DNA of 27,725 nucleotides from JBCBSS01 sp039819065 (GTDB taxonomy: Bacteria; Bacteroidota; Bacteroidia; Cytophagales; Cyclobacteriaceae): assembly GCA_039819065.1 (NCBI GenBank), contig JBCBSS010000105.1:1-27725 (forward strand). Direction: 5' to 3'. Every line of letters begins with the position of its first letter. The first letter of the stretch is position 1. The notes under the pieces are model-generated. The model searched no databases. It was not told the DNA's origin and saw only the letters and a program-made list of their open reading frames with translations. This document shows, in pieces, positions 7,901-16,449 of the stretch. The translations under genes were made by a program, and so were the position numbers.

Positions 7901-9433
7901 ATGAAGACCAAAATACTTGTGAATCTGCTATTGTTCGCAACAGCACTCTATCATCCCGCACAAAGTCAGACCGTTGATTACCCCGAAGCCGTCCAACAAA
8001 AAATACGGCTGGTAGAGGACAGTCTTATTTACCGGGGCAATACTTACTTAAACGCACCTCGTCATCCACTGGCACACTGGATGGAACAGGAAAATGTACC
8101 AGGAGTAAGCATAGCAGTGATTAAGGATTATAAAATAGAATGGGTTAAAGGTTGGGGTTGGGAGGATGTCAAAGAGCAGCGTCCCATAACTACTGAAACC
8201 ATATTTAGAACTGGCTCTATCAATAAGTCGATCAATGCTTTCGCTTTTCTCAAACTGAAACAAGATGGGGGAATTGACTTTGACCAGGATATCAATAGCA
8301 TACTATCCGAATGGAAATTCCCATATACCCGTGATAAAGCCATTACGCCTTATCACCTGTTGAGCCATACTTCAGGGCTTTGGTACCACTGGACATCGAC
8401 TTATAATCATGGGCCGGTCAAGCCCACGCTCATCAAAATGTTGGATCGCAAAAAGAGTCCACAGGATAAATCAAAACCTTATCTGTATACTTCCAGAGAC
8501 CCGGGCTTGAAATTTGAATACACCAATGTCGGCATCTCGGTGTCTCAACAAGTGCTGATCGAAGCTACTGGAATGGGATATGAAGATTATGTCCGTAAGG
8601 AAGTTTTTGAACCCTTAGGTATGAGCAGAAGCTTCTATGAATTTGACGGAAAGAAGTACCGTTATGCTTCTGGCTACCGCCGCACTGGCAAACGTGTACA
8701 AGGTAAATACAGGCCATTAGTCGAATATGCCCCTGCCGGGCTTTGGACTACGCCTACTGATCTGGCCAAATACGTTATAGAATTGCAACTATCATACAAG
8801 GGCCAATCCAACGAGGTACTGACAAAAGAAAGTACGGATTTCATTTTCACGCCCGTAAAGCAACAGCTACCACATAACTACATCCTGAGGGCCGGTTTAG
8901 GCTCATTTTTACTGAACAAGATGGGTGGAGAGAAGTACTTCTTCCATGCCGGAGAAGGATCTGGGTACACCGGCATGTTCATAGGTTCATTCGAAGGTGG
9001 AAACGGTGCCGTCGTCCTCACCAATGGTGAATCGGATGGATTGGTCTATGCCTTGGTAGCTCGAATCGCAGAAGTGTATGGGTGGAAAGACTATTTGCTT
9101 GACGAGGCTAAAGTTGATGGAGAGGTGGATCTGCCAGCAGATTCACTTCGCAAATACACAGGAAAATTCAGGTGTGTAGAACATCCCGAAAACGAAGTGG
9201 AGGTCACATTGTGGGAAGACAAACGGCTTTCAACTATTTTCTCTGGTGGTGAATATGGTCATCCGATCCACTTTCCACTAGGCGAGGATACTTTTTGGGG
9301 AGAAAGCTTTTCCCTTTATTCTTATACAAAACTCAAGTTCAATCCTGATGGAAACAACAAGTTCGACAGCTTTACTCTTTCAAACCCTGACAAAACCACC
9401 CGCTGGGTGCGTGTCCGTACATCTTCAGAATAA
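7901..9433 (+). CDS. Secreted serine beta-lactamase-family hydrolase (class C/EstB-like)
   Basis: The 510-residue product starts with a signal peptide (MKTKILVNLLLFATALYHPAQSQ), so it acts in the periplasm or outside. Residues 50-400 form a serine beta-lactamase-like domain with the three expected motifs: SxxK at S106-K109 (SINK), YxN at Y207-N209 (YTN) and HxG at H349-G351 (HAG). S106 would be the acylated nucleophile. Relatives include D-aminopeptidases, esterases and penicillin-binding proteins; most environmental members are not antibiotic-resistance enzymes. Residues about 430-510 form a separate beta-rich tail, often seen on these hydrolases. An in-frame ATG at 7820 lies upstream, but only 7901 starts the signal peptide directly. 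Confidence 0.9.
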   Translation: MKTKILVNLLLFATALYHPAQSQTVDYPEAVQQKIRLVEDSLIYRGNTYLNAPRHPLAHWMEQENVPGVSIAVIKDYKIEWVKGWGWEDVKEQRPITTETIFRTGSINKSINAFAFLKLKQDGGIDFDQDINSILSEWKFPYTRDKAITPYHLLSHTSGLWYHWTSTYNHGPVKPTLIKMLDRKKSPQDKSKPYLYTSRDPGLKFEYTNVGISVSQQVLIEATGMGYEDYVRKEVFEPLGMSRSFYEFDGKKYRYASGYRRTGKRVQGKYRPLVEYAPAGLWTTPTDLAKYVIELQLSYKGQSNEVLTKESTDFIFTPVKQQLPHNYILRAGLGSFLLNKMGGEKYFFHAGEGSGYTGMFIGSFEGGNGAVVLTNGESDGLVYALVARIAEVYGWKDYLLDEAKVDGEVDLPADSLRKYTGKFRCVEHPENEVEVTLWEDKRLSTIFSGGEYGHPIHFPLGEDTFWGESFSLYSYTKLKFNPDGNNKFDSFTLSNPDKTTRWVRVRTSSE

Positions 9434-9689
9434 AGTTGGGCAAGTATAAACTTGAAGTATGAGAAGCTGAATTATACAGGCAGAACATAGGCAATACATC
9501 GGAAATCAAGAATGAAAAATAGAGTAATGCTCTATACAAACCCACTCTCATTTTGACTTGACGAGAATAGATTCCGAAACCCAATTAGCCAGATGCCACT
9601 CTCGACAAAAATGCTAACTTTAGTAACAGATAGCTTTTTTTGAGGCTACCGAATACAGTGCTGGCCACTTGATAGCCTAAATCTGAGCC

Positions 9690-10364
9690 ATGAAAAAAAT
9701 TCTGGACACATTAAAACAAAAATGGGCAGAATATATCCTCGAAATCGTGGTGATCATAATCGGTGTGCTAGGTGCGTTTGCCCTCAATAATTGGAACACT
9801 CAGCGTGTAAAGGCCAATGCGGAAAAGTCATTATATGCCAATGTAAAAAGGCAAATAAACGATGATAAGAAAGTCATCATAGGCAATATCAAGTACAACG
9901 ATGTCTACCTTAAGCAATTCGATTTCGCAGCTAAAATAATTGAGAGGAATGACCGTTCCCAGATCGATACCCTGGGATTTATTACCATGAACCTCACCAA
10001 ATATTCAGATGTCAATCGGAACAGTGACATTTATCAAACGCTGGTGAACAGCGGCGAGTTAAGCCTACTCAATAATCGTGTAGTGATTGAAAAACTGCAA
10101 AAGTTAGAAGAGACCTATGCCTACATGAATCGCATGGAAAAGATCCATCTGGATGCTATCATGTTTGGTATTGCCCCTGAACTGCACGGTGTTATGAAAT
10201 ACGCTGATCGTAGTGTCCAAGCCCCCGATGAACTGTATAGCTATGAATTTCAAAATCATTTCTTGATGATGATGGGTATCATGGATGAAAAAGAGAAGGT
10301 GTATCATCAAGCAATAGGCGAAATTGATGAGATCACACAACTGATTCAAAAAGAGTTAGAATAA
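9690..10364 (+). CDS. DUF6090-type membrane-anchored protein
   Basis: The 224-residue protein has a short cytoplasmic head, one transmembrane helix (about 16-35, ILEIVVIIIGVLGAFALNNW), and a mostly helical remainder rich in charged residues. The arrangement KxxxYxLEIxxIxxGVLxAFxLNNWNxxR is typical of DUF6090 proteins, which are widespread in Bacteroidota and of unknown function. The tail probably lies in the periplasm and may form helical bundles. No partner gene is fused or overlapping. Confidence 0.8.
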   Translation: MKKILDTLKQKWAEYILEIVVIIIGVLGAFALNNWNTQRVKANAEKSLYANVKRQINDDKKVIIGNIKYNDVYLKQFDFAAKIIERNDRSQIDTLGFITMNLTKYSDVNRNSDIYQTLVNSGELSLLNNRVVIEKLQKLEETYAYMNRMEKIHLDAIMFGIAPELHGVMKYADRSVQAPDELYSYEFQNHFLMMMGIMDEKEKVYHQAIGEIDEITQLIQKELE

Positions 10365-10458
10365 AGAAGGGTTGTCCGCGTCACAAAATCCACGCACCCT
10401 AAAACAAGCATTTTACAGGGCGTTGTTTGCAACATTTGGACAAAGGTTGTGTTCAATG

Positions 10459-10483
10459 CTTTAGAACGACCATTATTCTAAAG
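10459..10483. promoter_or_regulatory. Palindrome just upstream of the AraC gene
   Basis: Perfect 8-bp inverted repeat CTTTAGAA/TTCTAAAG with a 9-base spacer, ending 16 bases before the AraC-type regulator's start codon. Position and symmetry suit an operator for autoregulation or a hairpin in the mRNA leader. There is no direct evidence for either. Confidence 0.4.
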
Positions 10484-10499
10484 ACCGATAAACCTGACC

Positions 10500-11414
10500 A
10501 TGGCACAAAGTGAATTTCTGGACATCCTCCAATTTGAAGAAATGAACAGGCTCTACGAGGAAATTGGATTAACGGTTAGAACCGACAACCCAAACCTTCA
10601 CATCTATCGGTTCGAGGATTTTAATGAGCATTGCAAATGGGCCATGCCTCCTCATAGTAAGTCCTTCTACCAGATGTCATTCATCACCAACTTCGGCAAA
10701 TCACAACTCAACATAAATCAGAAGATCGTTGAGGATTTCCATTCGATGATCTATTTCATTTCGCCGGAGCATGTTTATTCCTGGAAAAGGGATGAAGGCA
10801 TTCAGGGTTACATCATCAATTTCAAGCTGGAAAAACTGCCCTTTCCCCCAAAGGATTTTTTCAACAAATTCAAATTCTTTGATCTCCAGGAAATCAATTA
10901 TCTGCGCATCGAAACGACTGACCTATCAAGGGTAAAAGAGATATTCGATCAACTCTATCATGAGTATTATCAACCCAGCGGTTCTTTTTCGGAAGAGATC
11001 ATGCAGCATCATTTGCTGGTATTGCTGTATAAATGCCTGAACCTTTTCAAAGAGCAACAGGTCAAATTCGAAAACCTTCCTAATGATAGTCAGCTATTCT
11101 ACCGGTTTCAAAACCTGATCAACAATTACTACCTATCTAAGCGGACGGTTAAGGAATATGCAGCTTTGCTGAACATCACTGCTAATCACCTCAGCGATCG
11201 AATCAAAGAAGAAACTGGAAAGACGGCACTGCATTTTATTTCGAACAGGCTTCTAACTGAAGCCAAGAATTTATTGGCCCATTCTGACCTGGGCATGAAA
11301 GAAATTGCCTATACCCTCAACTTTGCTTCCCCTTCACATTTTGGGAAATTCTTCAAGTCTAATACTGACCTGACCCCTCTCAAGTATAGAAATAAGGTAG
11401 CAACCGAGAGATAG
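10500..11414 (+). CDS. AraC-family transcriptional regulator
   Basis: The 304-residue protein has a cupin-like N-terminal sensing region (about 20-170) and a C-terminal pair of helix-turn-helix motifs (about 200-300). The first lies in VKEYAALLNITANHLSDRIKE. The second carries the family signature MKEIAYTLNFASPSHFGKFF followed by KSNTDLTPLKYRNKV. The inducer is unknown. The secreted SnoaL-domain protein begins 77 bases downstream on the same strand and is the most likely target. The palindrome at 10459-10483 could be its own operator. Confidence 0.93.
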   Translation: MAQSEFLDILQFEEMNRLYEEIGLTVRTDNPNLHIYRFEDFNEHCKWAMPPHSKSFYQMSFITNFGKSQLNINQKIVEDFHSMIYFISPEHVYSWKRDEGIQGYIINFKLEKLPFPPKDFFNKFKFFDLQEINYLRIETTDLSRVKEIFDQLYHEYYQPSGSFSEEIMQHHLLVLLYKCLNLFKEQQVKFENLPNDSQLFYRFQNLINNYYLSKRTVKEYAALLNITANHLSDRIKEETGKTALHFISNRLLTEAKNLLAHSDLGMKEIAYTLNFASPSHFGKFFKSNTDLTPLKYRNKVATER

Positions 11415-11491
11415 GACATCCCTTCCTTTTTATTTTATATCCGAAGGCCGGTAATGATGAGAACTTTGTTATATCAAAATTCAAAAAAGAT

Positions 11492-12376
11492 ATGAAAACG
11501 AAGGTCATAGTATTAATCACACTCTTAAACGTAACAATCATGAAAGCCCAAGACAAAATTGATTTCAAAGTAATCGGCGGATATCAATTTGCCGAGGGAT
11601 ATGCCATTCAACAAAATGATCCTTTCGTATTTGCCCAAGCCGGACAATTAACCGGTTCGTGGCACTGGGAATTTGACAATGGTCAGAAGGGAAATACACA
11701 CGTAAATGGCGCTACTGCGAACCGGGTACTGGGCAACGGGAAAAACGAACTCTTCGGCACTATGCAGATCAACATGTATGAGCTAGAAGGCACACCGATG
11801 GGACAAGATTTGCTTTACCTGGCCTACACGTCCAGGGAGTTTAAGGTAGAAGGAAGCAATGTTACCATTACAGTTATAGGTGAGTTCATAGGAGGAACCG
11901 GTAAGTATGAAAATGCTTCAGGTCACCTGAAAGTAACTTCAGTAAACGGCTTTTTTGAAGATGGGACAGGTGCCATTTACCTCAATGACCAGGAAGAAAT
12001 CACCGAGGAGACCGTAAAAGGCTGGGTGAATGATTACTTTAAAGCCACCCAAAGTGGTGACGCCAAAACCTGGGCAGATTCCTTTGCCGATAATGTTTAT
12101 CTCAACGATCCATACGGAAGTGAAAGCCCCAAAAACAGAGCAGAAATCGTAGCCGTTGGAGAGGCATTTATGTCATCATTTGAATCGGCAGGGCTTTATC
12201 CAGACTTCATTTATGTGAATGGACTAAATGTCACCGTGAAATGGACAGGCAGAGGCATAACCAAAGACGGAAAAGAAGCTACATTTCAGGGAGTCAATGT
12301 AACTACCTACAATCGTCAGGGCAAGATCATCAGCCACATTGGTTATTGGAATCCACAGGAGATGGTAATCAAGTAA
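11492..12376 (+). CDS. Secreted two-domain protein: beta-barrel plus SnoaL/NTF2-like
   Basis: After a signal peptide (MKTKVIVLITLLNVTIMKAQ) come two parts. Residues 25-165 are a beta-rich barrel with the FIGGTGKYENASGHL motif typical of allene-oxide-cyclase/dirigent-like barrels. Residues 170-294 are a SnoaL-like (NTF2 fold) domain with VKGWVNDYFKATQSGDAKTW at its start and GVNVTTYNRQGKIISHIGYW near its end. Both folds bind small hydrophobic molecules, so the protein may bind or isomerise a ligand outside the cytoplasm. That is inference. It follows the AraC regulator and ends at a strong terminator. Confidence 0.75.
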   Translation: MKTKVIVLITLLNVTIMKAQDKIDFKVIGGYQFAEGYAIQQNDPFVFAQAGQLTGSWHWEFDNGQKGNTHVNGATANRVLGNGKNELFGTMQINMYELEGTPMGQDLLYLAYTSREFKVEGSNVTITVIGEFIGGTGKYENASGHLKVTSVNGFFEDGTGAIYLNDQEEITEETVKGWVNDYFKATQSGDAKTWADSFADNVYLNDPYGSESPKNRAEIVAVGEAFMSSFESAGLYPDFIYVNGLNVTVKWTGRGITKDGKEATFQGVNVTTYNRQGKIISHIGYWNPQEMVIK

Positions 12377-12398
12377 GCGACAAAACAATCAATTCAAG

Positions 12399-12427
12399 AA
12401 AAGAGGCCTTTGATACGGCCTCTTTTT
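12399..12427 (+). terminator. Rho-independent terminator
   Basis: A perfect 10-bp stem AAAAGAGGCC/GGCCTCTTTT with an 8-base loop, ending in a run of five T (12423-12427). It starts 22 bases after the stop of the SnoaL-domain gene, which it should terminate. It is the clearest intrinsic terminator in the window. Confidence 0.9.
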
Positions 12428-12457
12428 GATTCCGATTGGTTTAGGGGTTGGACGGAA

Positions 12458-12490
12458 AGTAATTAGATTACTCAGAGTAATCTAATTACT
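12458..12490. repeat. 33-bp perfect palindrome, copy 1
   Basis: Two 16-base arms, AGTAATTAGATTACTC and its exact reverse complement, flank a single central A. An identical pair of arms with central T occurs at 16550-16582. Similarity continues outside the arms: GGGTTGGA-like sequence before and CACCACCAACCACAT after, both shared with copy 2. This points to a dispersed element of about 80 bp, not a simple protein-binding site. Confidence 0.9.
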
Positions 12491-12546
12491 CGGAAGATCC
12501 GGGCACCACCAACCACATACCCATAAACGACTAGGCCGGGTGAATT

Positions 12547-12565
12547 CGTGCGTGAGACGCGCACG
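12547..12565. repeat. GC-rich hairpin CGTGCG/CGCACG
   Basis: A 6-bp perfect inverted repeat with a 7-base loop, lying between the 33-bp palindrome and the longer hairpin at 12601. It is probably part of the same repeat-rich intergenic block. No T-tract follows. Confidence 0.4.
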
Positions 12566-12600
12566 GAGGCAACATGAAAGTACTCAGTATTGAAGAGATA

Positions 12601-12634
12601 GATTTCTCTCCCGATAGCCATCGGGAGAGAAATC
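12601..12634. repeat. 15-bp perfect hairpin with 4-base loop
   Basis: Arms GATTTCTCTCCCGAT and ATCGGGAGAGAAATC pair perfectly around AGCC. No T-run follows, so it is not a standard terminator. It is followed after 12 bases by AGCTTTTGAGACGT (12647-12660), the reverse complement of the arm seen at 4158-4171. The two together look like a composite dispersed repeat placed just upstream of the next gene. Confidence 0.75.
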
Positions 12635-12646
12635 GACATTAAAACT

Positions 12647-12660
12647 AGCTTTTGAGACGT
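12647..12660. repeat. Recurring ACGTCTCAAAAGCT module (reversed)
   Basis: On the minus strand this reads ACGTCTCAAAAGCT, exactly as at 4158-4171. A related form (CGCCTCAAAAGTT) occurs at 21786-21798 and a shorter one (GTCTCAAAAG) at 16488-16497. The copy lies 20 bases before the next gene's ATG, so it could sit in that gene's promoter or leader. Confidence 0.55.
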
Positions 12661-12679
12661 TCTCTTTATTTTTATAGCT

Positions 12680-13348
12680 ATGAAAACAACACTGGTCATA
12701 CTCATACTAGCCACTGTCAGCACTTTCTGTCTCGCTCAGGACACACTCCATGTCAGTTCATTTCCACAGCCCAGCGAGGTTAGAAAAATTGATTCTCGCG
12801 CTGATCTAAAACTGAGCGTTCTTGTGGCCATGCATACTCAACCGGACATCATTGTTTATAAAGACAGCCGTGAGGCGCCGTATATGGCCGTGAATACCGC
12901 TTACGATTTCGATGCTGGGAAGGATGATTGGATTGTTTGGAAGCTCCCCTTGGTAGAATGGGATATCGAATTCGCGAGCATCGATACTTTTCAAATTGAC
13001 CAAAAAGGAAAACCGGAGATCATTTTACAATGGCGGCATGACCAAGCCTTTGGCTCTGGGTCTCTGGGTGGCAACCACGTCAAGGGCATGCAAATATGGA
13101 ACGTTGATACTCAAACACTACTACTGGACATGATCAATTATGAGGACTACTCCAGACAGGACGACAACACCGAAGCGTACTATGAATGTCATCAGCAGGT
13201 AGCATTGTCAAATGGTGGTTTGCTCATCAAAAAAGTGGAGGGAGCAAGCTGCCATGCATACCAAGATACTGGGTATGGGACATTTCAAGCTTTTCCAGAA
13301 GGGTTTTATCTCTACCTTGATGGAAAATGGACAAAACAGCCCAAGTAA
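12680..13348 (+). CDS. Secreted protein of unknown function
   Basis: The 222-residue product has a clear signal peptide (MKTTLVILILATVSTFCLAQ), so it is exported. The mature part is a mix of beta strands and acidic residues, with four cysteines (one in AYYECHQQV and one in VEGASCHAY, plus others in the signal region) and aromatic motifs such as WDIEFASIDTFQID and EIILQWRHDQAFGSGSLGG. No enzyme signature or known family was recognised. The gene has no close neighbour on either side: an intrinsic terminator and repeats precede it and 141 bases follow before padR. Confidence 0.65.
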   Translation: MKTTLVILILATVSTFCLAQDTLHVSSFPQPSEVRKIDSRADLKLSVLVAMHTQPDIIVYKDSREAPYMAVNTAYDFDAGKDDWIVWKLPLVEWDIEFASIDTFQIDQKGKPEIILQWRHDQAFGSGSLGGNHVKGMQIWNVDTQTLLLDMINYEDYSRQDDNTEAYYECHQQVALSNGGLLIKKVEGASCHAYQDTGYGTFQAFPEGFYLYLDGKWTKQPK

Positions 13349-13489
13349 ATTGCTTACTCGCACTTAGCAATGCCACCATATTGGGGTTGATTCAGCTGCA
13401 TATCATAGCTATTCCAGAAGGACAATAATGATTCAAACAAAACCATTTACTGGATTCATCGTATTTCTTTTACAAATGGGTAAATAATA

Positions 13490-13819
13490 ATGAAGCTAAA
13501 TCTGGGTGAGTTCGAAGAGATCGTTTTGCTGCTGGTAGCAGTGCATTACAATGATGCTTACGGCCTGGCTATTGCCAATTCTATCAAAGAGAAACTCAAT
13601 AGAAATGTGACACTGAGCAGTGTGCATACTGCGCTTTACCGGCTGGAAGAAAAAGGCTTCCTCGAATCGCAAGTGGGTGGGGCTACGGGTGAGAGAGGCG
13701 GTCGCAGCAAGCGCATTTTCAAGGTTACCAGCCTGGGTAAGCAAGCACTGGAACACGCTCGCGAATCCCGCGATATGCTCTGGGGAATGATCCCCAAAAT
13801 CTCTTTCGAAGGCCTATGA
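13490..13819 (+). CDS. PadR-family transcriptional regulator
   Basis: This 109-residue protein is a compact PadR winged helix: LGEFEEIVLLLVAVHYNDAYGLAI leads into the helix-turn-helix, LSSVHTALYRLEEKGFLES is the recognition region, and GGRSKRIFKVTSLGKQAL forms the wing. It is the short type without a long C-terminal dimerisation arm. Its stop overlaps the permease start by four bases (ATGA), so the two are translationally coupled. PadR genes next to FtsX-type permeases are common in Cytophagales, where the regulator probably represses the transporter. Confidence 0.93.
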   Translation: MKLNLGEFEEIVLLLVAVHYNDAYGLAIANSIKEKLNRNVTLSSVHTALYRLEEKGFLESQVGGATGERGGRSKRIFKVTSLGKQALEHARESRDMLWGMIPKISFEGL

Positions 13820-16449
13820 GGAATACCCCACCACGACTGGCACAACGGTTTTTCAGTTGGTATTGCAGAAACCATCTTCACGATTCTATTCTCGGTGATC
13901 TGGAAGAGCAGTTCTATCAAAACCAGCGGCTACACGGCACACGCCGGGCGAGATGGCGATACTGGCTAGGCGTACTCCAGTTCATGAACCGATTTACCCT
14001 AAAACGCAACCGCGATATCACTTCTTATGACCACTATCATTCTACCGGCATGATTAAAAACTATCTCATTAGCTCCTTCCGTTTCTTCAGAAGAAATAAA
14101 GCATTTGTACTGATCAATACCCTTGGGTTGACGCTTGGTTTCAGTAGCTTCTTGCTCAGCCTGATTTTCGTCAATCATGAACTTTCGTTCGACCAGTTTC
14201 ATCAAAATAAGGAGGATGTTTATCGGGTCAATTTCTCTTACCAGGACAATGCCGGCAATGTAACTACGCTGGTGAATTCACCGCCTGCGCTGGCCCGGGG
14301 TATCGAAGGCAAATTTCCAGAACTGGCCAGGATATCACGCATGCGCTATGCCATGAATTGCCTTTTAGCCAACGGAGAAACTGGCTTCTATGAAGATCAC
14401 GGCTATTATGCAGATTCACTTTTTTTAGAAATCCTTCAGTTCGAACTGTCTTCCGGTGATCCTCAAACTGCGCTGGATGAGCCTAATACCATTGTCATAA
14501 CTGAAGCTATGGCCATGAAATACTTCAACGAACCTGATCCGATCGGTGCTACCCTATTATTCAATAATACCACTCCGTTGAAAATTACTGGCGTACTTTC
14601 TAACATCCCAACTACCTCACATCTCAACTTCGACTTTCTCATATCATTCTCCACTTATACGGTACCGGAAGGATACGCATCCGACCTGACCAGTTGGAGT
14701 TGGCTTGGTTTTCTGACTTATGTAGAATTGAAGCCCATGACCGATCCGTCTCAATTCGAGCAAAAGCTAGTGCAACAATTTAAAGAGATCTACCCTGATA
14801 ATCCCAATCCTCCGTTACCCATGCTACAGAACCTGTCGGATATCTATTTGGGTTCGGTTGGCATGGCCGATGACCTGGCCAGCCATATTCGATCGGGTAA
14901 TCGATTCAGCGTAAATGCACTTTTAACGGTGGGCATTTTGATCATTGTCATAGCGGCATTCAACTTCTCCAATCTCACCAATGCACTATCCATCAACAGG
15001 GCCAAATCTACGGGGATAAGAAAAACACTAGGTGCCAACAAGAACGGTATCATGAAACAATTATTGGCCGAATCATTATTGCTGTCCTTTTTCTGCCTGT
15101 CATTTGCCCTGGAGTTGGTCTTCCTGTCATTCCCAACAATCGCATTGCTAATGGGTTGGGAATTCTACCTGGGTGCGAAGCAGATTTGGTCAATTGTACC
15201 GATAGCCGCAGGGCTGGCTTTTTTGGTAGGTTTATGCTCTGGGTTTTATCCGGCATTAACCATCGCCAGGTTTGACGTCATTCAATCGCTTAAAGGTGTA
15301 TTGAAGGTAGGGTCTAGAAGTCCATTCCAGGTAAAGCATGTACTAGTCTTACTGCAATTCGCTGTGTCCATTGGGCTGATTTCCGCCACGCTCATCATGA
15401 CACAGCAGGTCGACTATCTACGAAGCAAAACAACCGGTTACGACGCAGAAAATGTAGTACTGATCAAGGCACTACCTGAAGACATGGCTCGGTACTTTGA
15501 CCCTTTCAAAGAGCAACTGGTCTCCCAATCATCTGTAATTAATGTCAGTAGAAGCGAGCGAGTGGTGGGTGATCCATGGCCGTGGAGCATCATCCAGCGT
15601 GTGGATCAAAGCGACGAAATGAGCAAGAGGGTCTTTTTTAACCTGGCCGACTACGACTACTTTGAAACGATGGGTATCTCATTGCATAGCGGGCGTTCTT
15701 TCTCAAAAGAGCACGTCAAAGATACTACTCAGTCTATCATCATTAATAGAAAAGCAGCCGAATACCTCGAGTTGGACGACCCTGTAGGAACGCAAGTACA
15801 CTTTTTTGAATTGGATGGGCCACGGACTATTGTGGGCGTCGTTGAGGATTTTAATTACGCCTCCTTACATGAGGAAATCGAGCCGGCTGTGATGATTTTG
15901 CCTTTTATCAATTTAGAATACGCTTATGTTCGTTTCCAACCGGGTGATCTTATCTCACATGTTACTTTACTGGAGAACACCTGGAAAGAAGTGGCTCAAG
16001 GCACTCCTTTAGAATGGAAATTTCTAGACGACAATCTCAACCGGTTATACCATACGGAAGAAAAACTTTCCCTAATGATCAAGGTATTCGCAACCATAGC
16101 GATAGCACTGGCCTGCCTCGGGTTATATGGTATTGTCATGTTCATTATCAATAACCGCATCAAAGAATTTGGGATCAGGAAGGTATTAGGCGCATCTGTA
16201 CGTTCATTATACACTTTATTCGTTAGTAGGTATGTTTATCAAATACTATTGGCTTTGGTAATGATCGTTCCGTTGATCCATTACTTGCTCAATGCTTGGC
16301 TAGAAGGCTTTGCTTATCGGATCGAGATCAATTGGATAATCTATCCAATGGCCGCTATAGCCATGTTGGTGATGATCTTGCTTACGATCACTTTCCAAAC
16401 ATTGAAGGCTGCCAGAACTAACCCAACCGGGCTGTTACGTGATGAATAG
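13816..16449 (+). CDS. FtsX/MacB-type ABC transporter permease with N-terminal prefix domain
   Basis: The 877-residue protein begins with a permease prefix domain (about 1-75, LAQRFFSWYCRNHLHDSILGDLEEQF). Two MacB-like halves follow. Each has a transmembrane helix, a large periplasmic domain (for example FDQFHQNKEDVYRVNFSY in the first) and FtsX helices. Conserved GIRKTLGA and GIRKVLGA cytoplasmic motifs mark the coupling regions contacting the ATPase. Such permeases are thought to drive efflux or mechanotransmission and need a MacB/LolD-like ATPase, which is absent here and must be encoded elsewhere. It is co-transcribed with padR. Compared with the paralogue at 17026 it has the complete helix and stalk after QFAVSIGLISA. 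Confidence 0.93.
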   Translation: MRNTPPRLAQRFFSWYCRNHLHDSILGDLEEQFYQNQRLHGTRRARWRYWLGVLQFMNRFTLKRNRDITSYDHYHSTGMIKNYLISSFRFFRRNKAFVLINTLGLTLGFSSFLLSLIFVNHELSFDQFHQNKEDVYRVNFSYQDNAGNVTTLVNSPPALARGIEGKFPELARISRMRYAMNCLLANGETGFYEDHGYYADSLFLEILQFELSSGDPQTALDEPNTIVITEAMAMKYFNEPDPIGATLLFNNTTPLKITGVLSNIPTTSHLNFDFLISFSTYTVPEGYASDLTSWSWLGFLTYVELKPMTDPSQFEQKLVQQFKEIYPDNPNPPLPMLQNLSDIYLGSVGMADDLASHIRSGNRFSVNALLTVGILIIVIAAFNFSNLTNALSINRAKSTGIRKTLGANKNGIMKQLLAESLLLSFFCLSFALELVFLSFPTIALLMGWEFYLGAKQIWSIVPIAAGLAFLVGLCSGFYPALTIARFDVIQSLKGVLKVGSRSPFQVKHVLVLLQFAVSIGLISATLIMTQQVDYLRSKTTGYDAENVVLIKALPEDMARYFDPFKEQLVSQSSVINVSRSERVVGDPWPWSIIQRVDQSDEMSKRVFFNLADYDYFETMGISLHSGRSFSKEHVKDTTQSIIINRKAAEYLELDDPVGTQVHFFELDGPRTIVGVVEDFNYASLHEEIEPAVMILPFINLEYAYVRFQPGDLISHVTLLENTWKEVAQGTPLEWKFLDDNLNRLYHTEEKLSLMIKVFATIAIALACLGLYGIVMFIINNRIKEFGIRKVLGASVRSLYTLFVSRYVYQILLALVMIVPLIHYLLNAWLEGFAYRIEINWIIYPMAAIAMLVMILLTITFQTLKAARTNPTGLLRDE

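Noticed and set aside
12458..12490. 33-bp palindrome as a terminator of the upstream gene
   Set aside because: A proper terminator already lies at 12399-12427, and no T-tract follows the palindrome. An identical copy elsewhere argues for a repeat.
12500..12565. GTGCGTGAGACGCGCAC hairpin as a group II intron or retroelement remnant
   Set aside because: Only a single small hairpin loosely resembles such elements. No domain V, reverse transcriptase or boundary sequences were seen.
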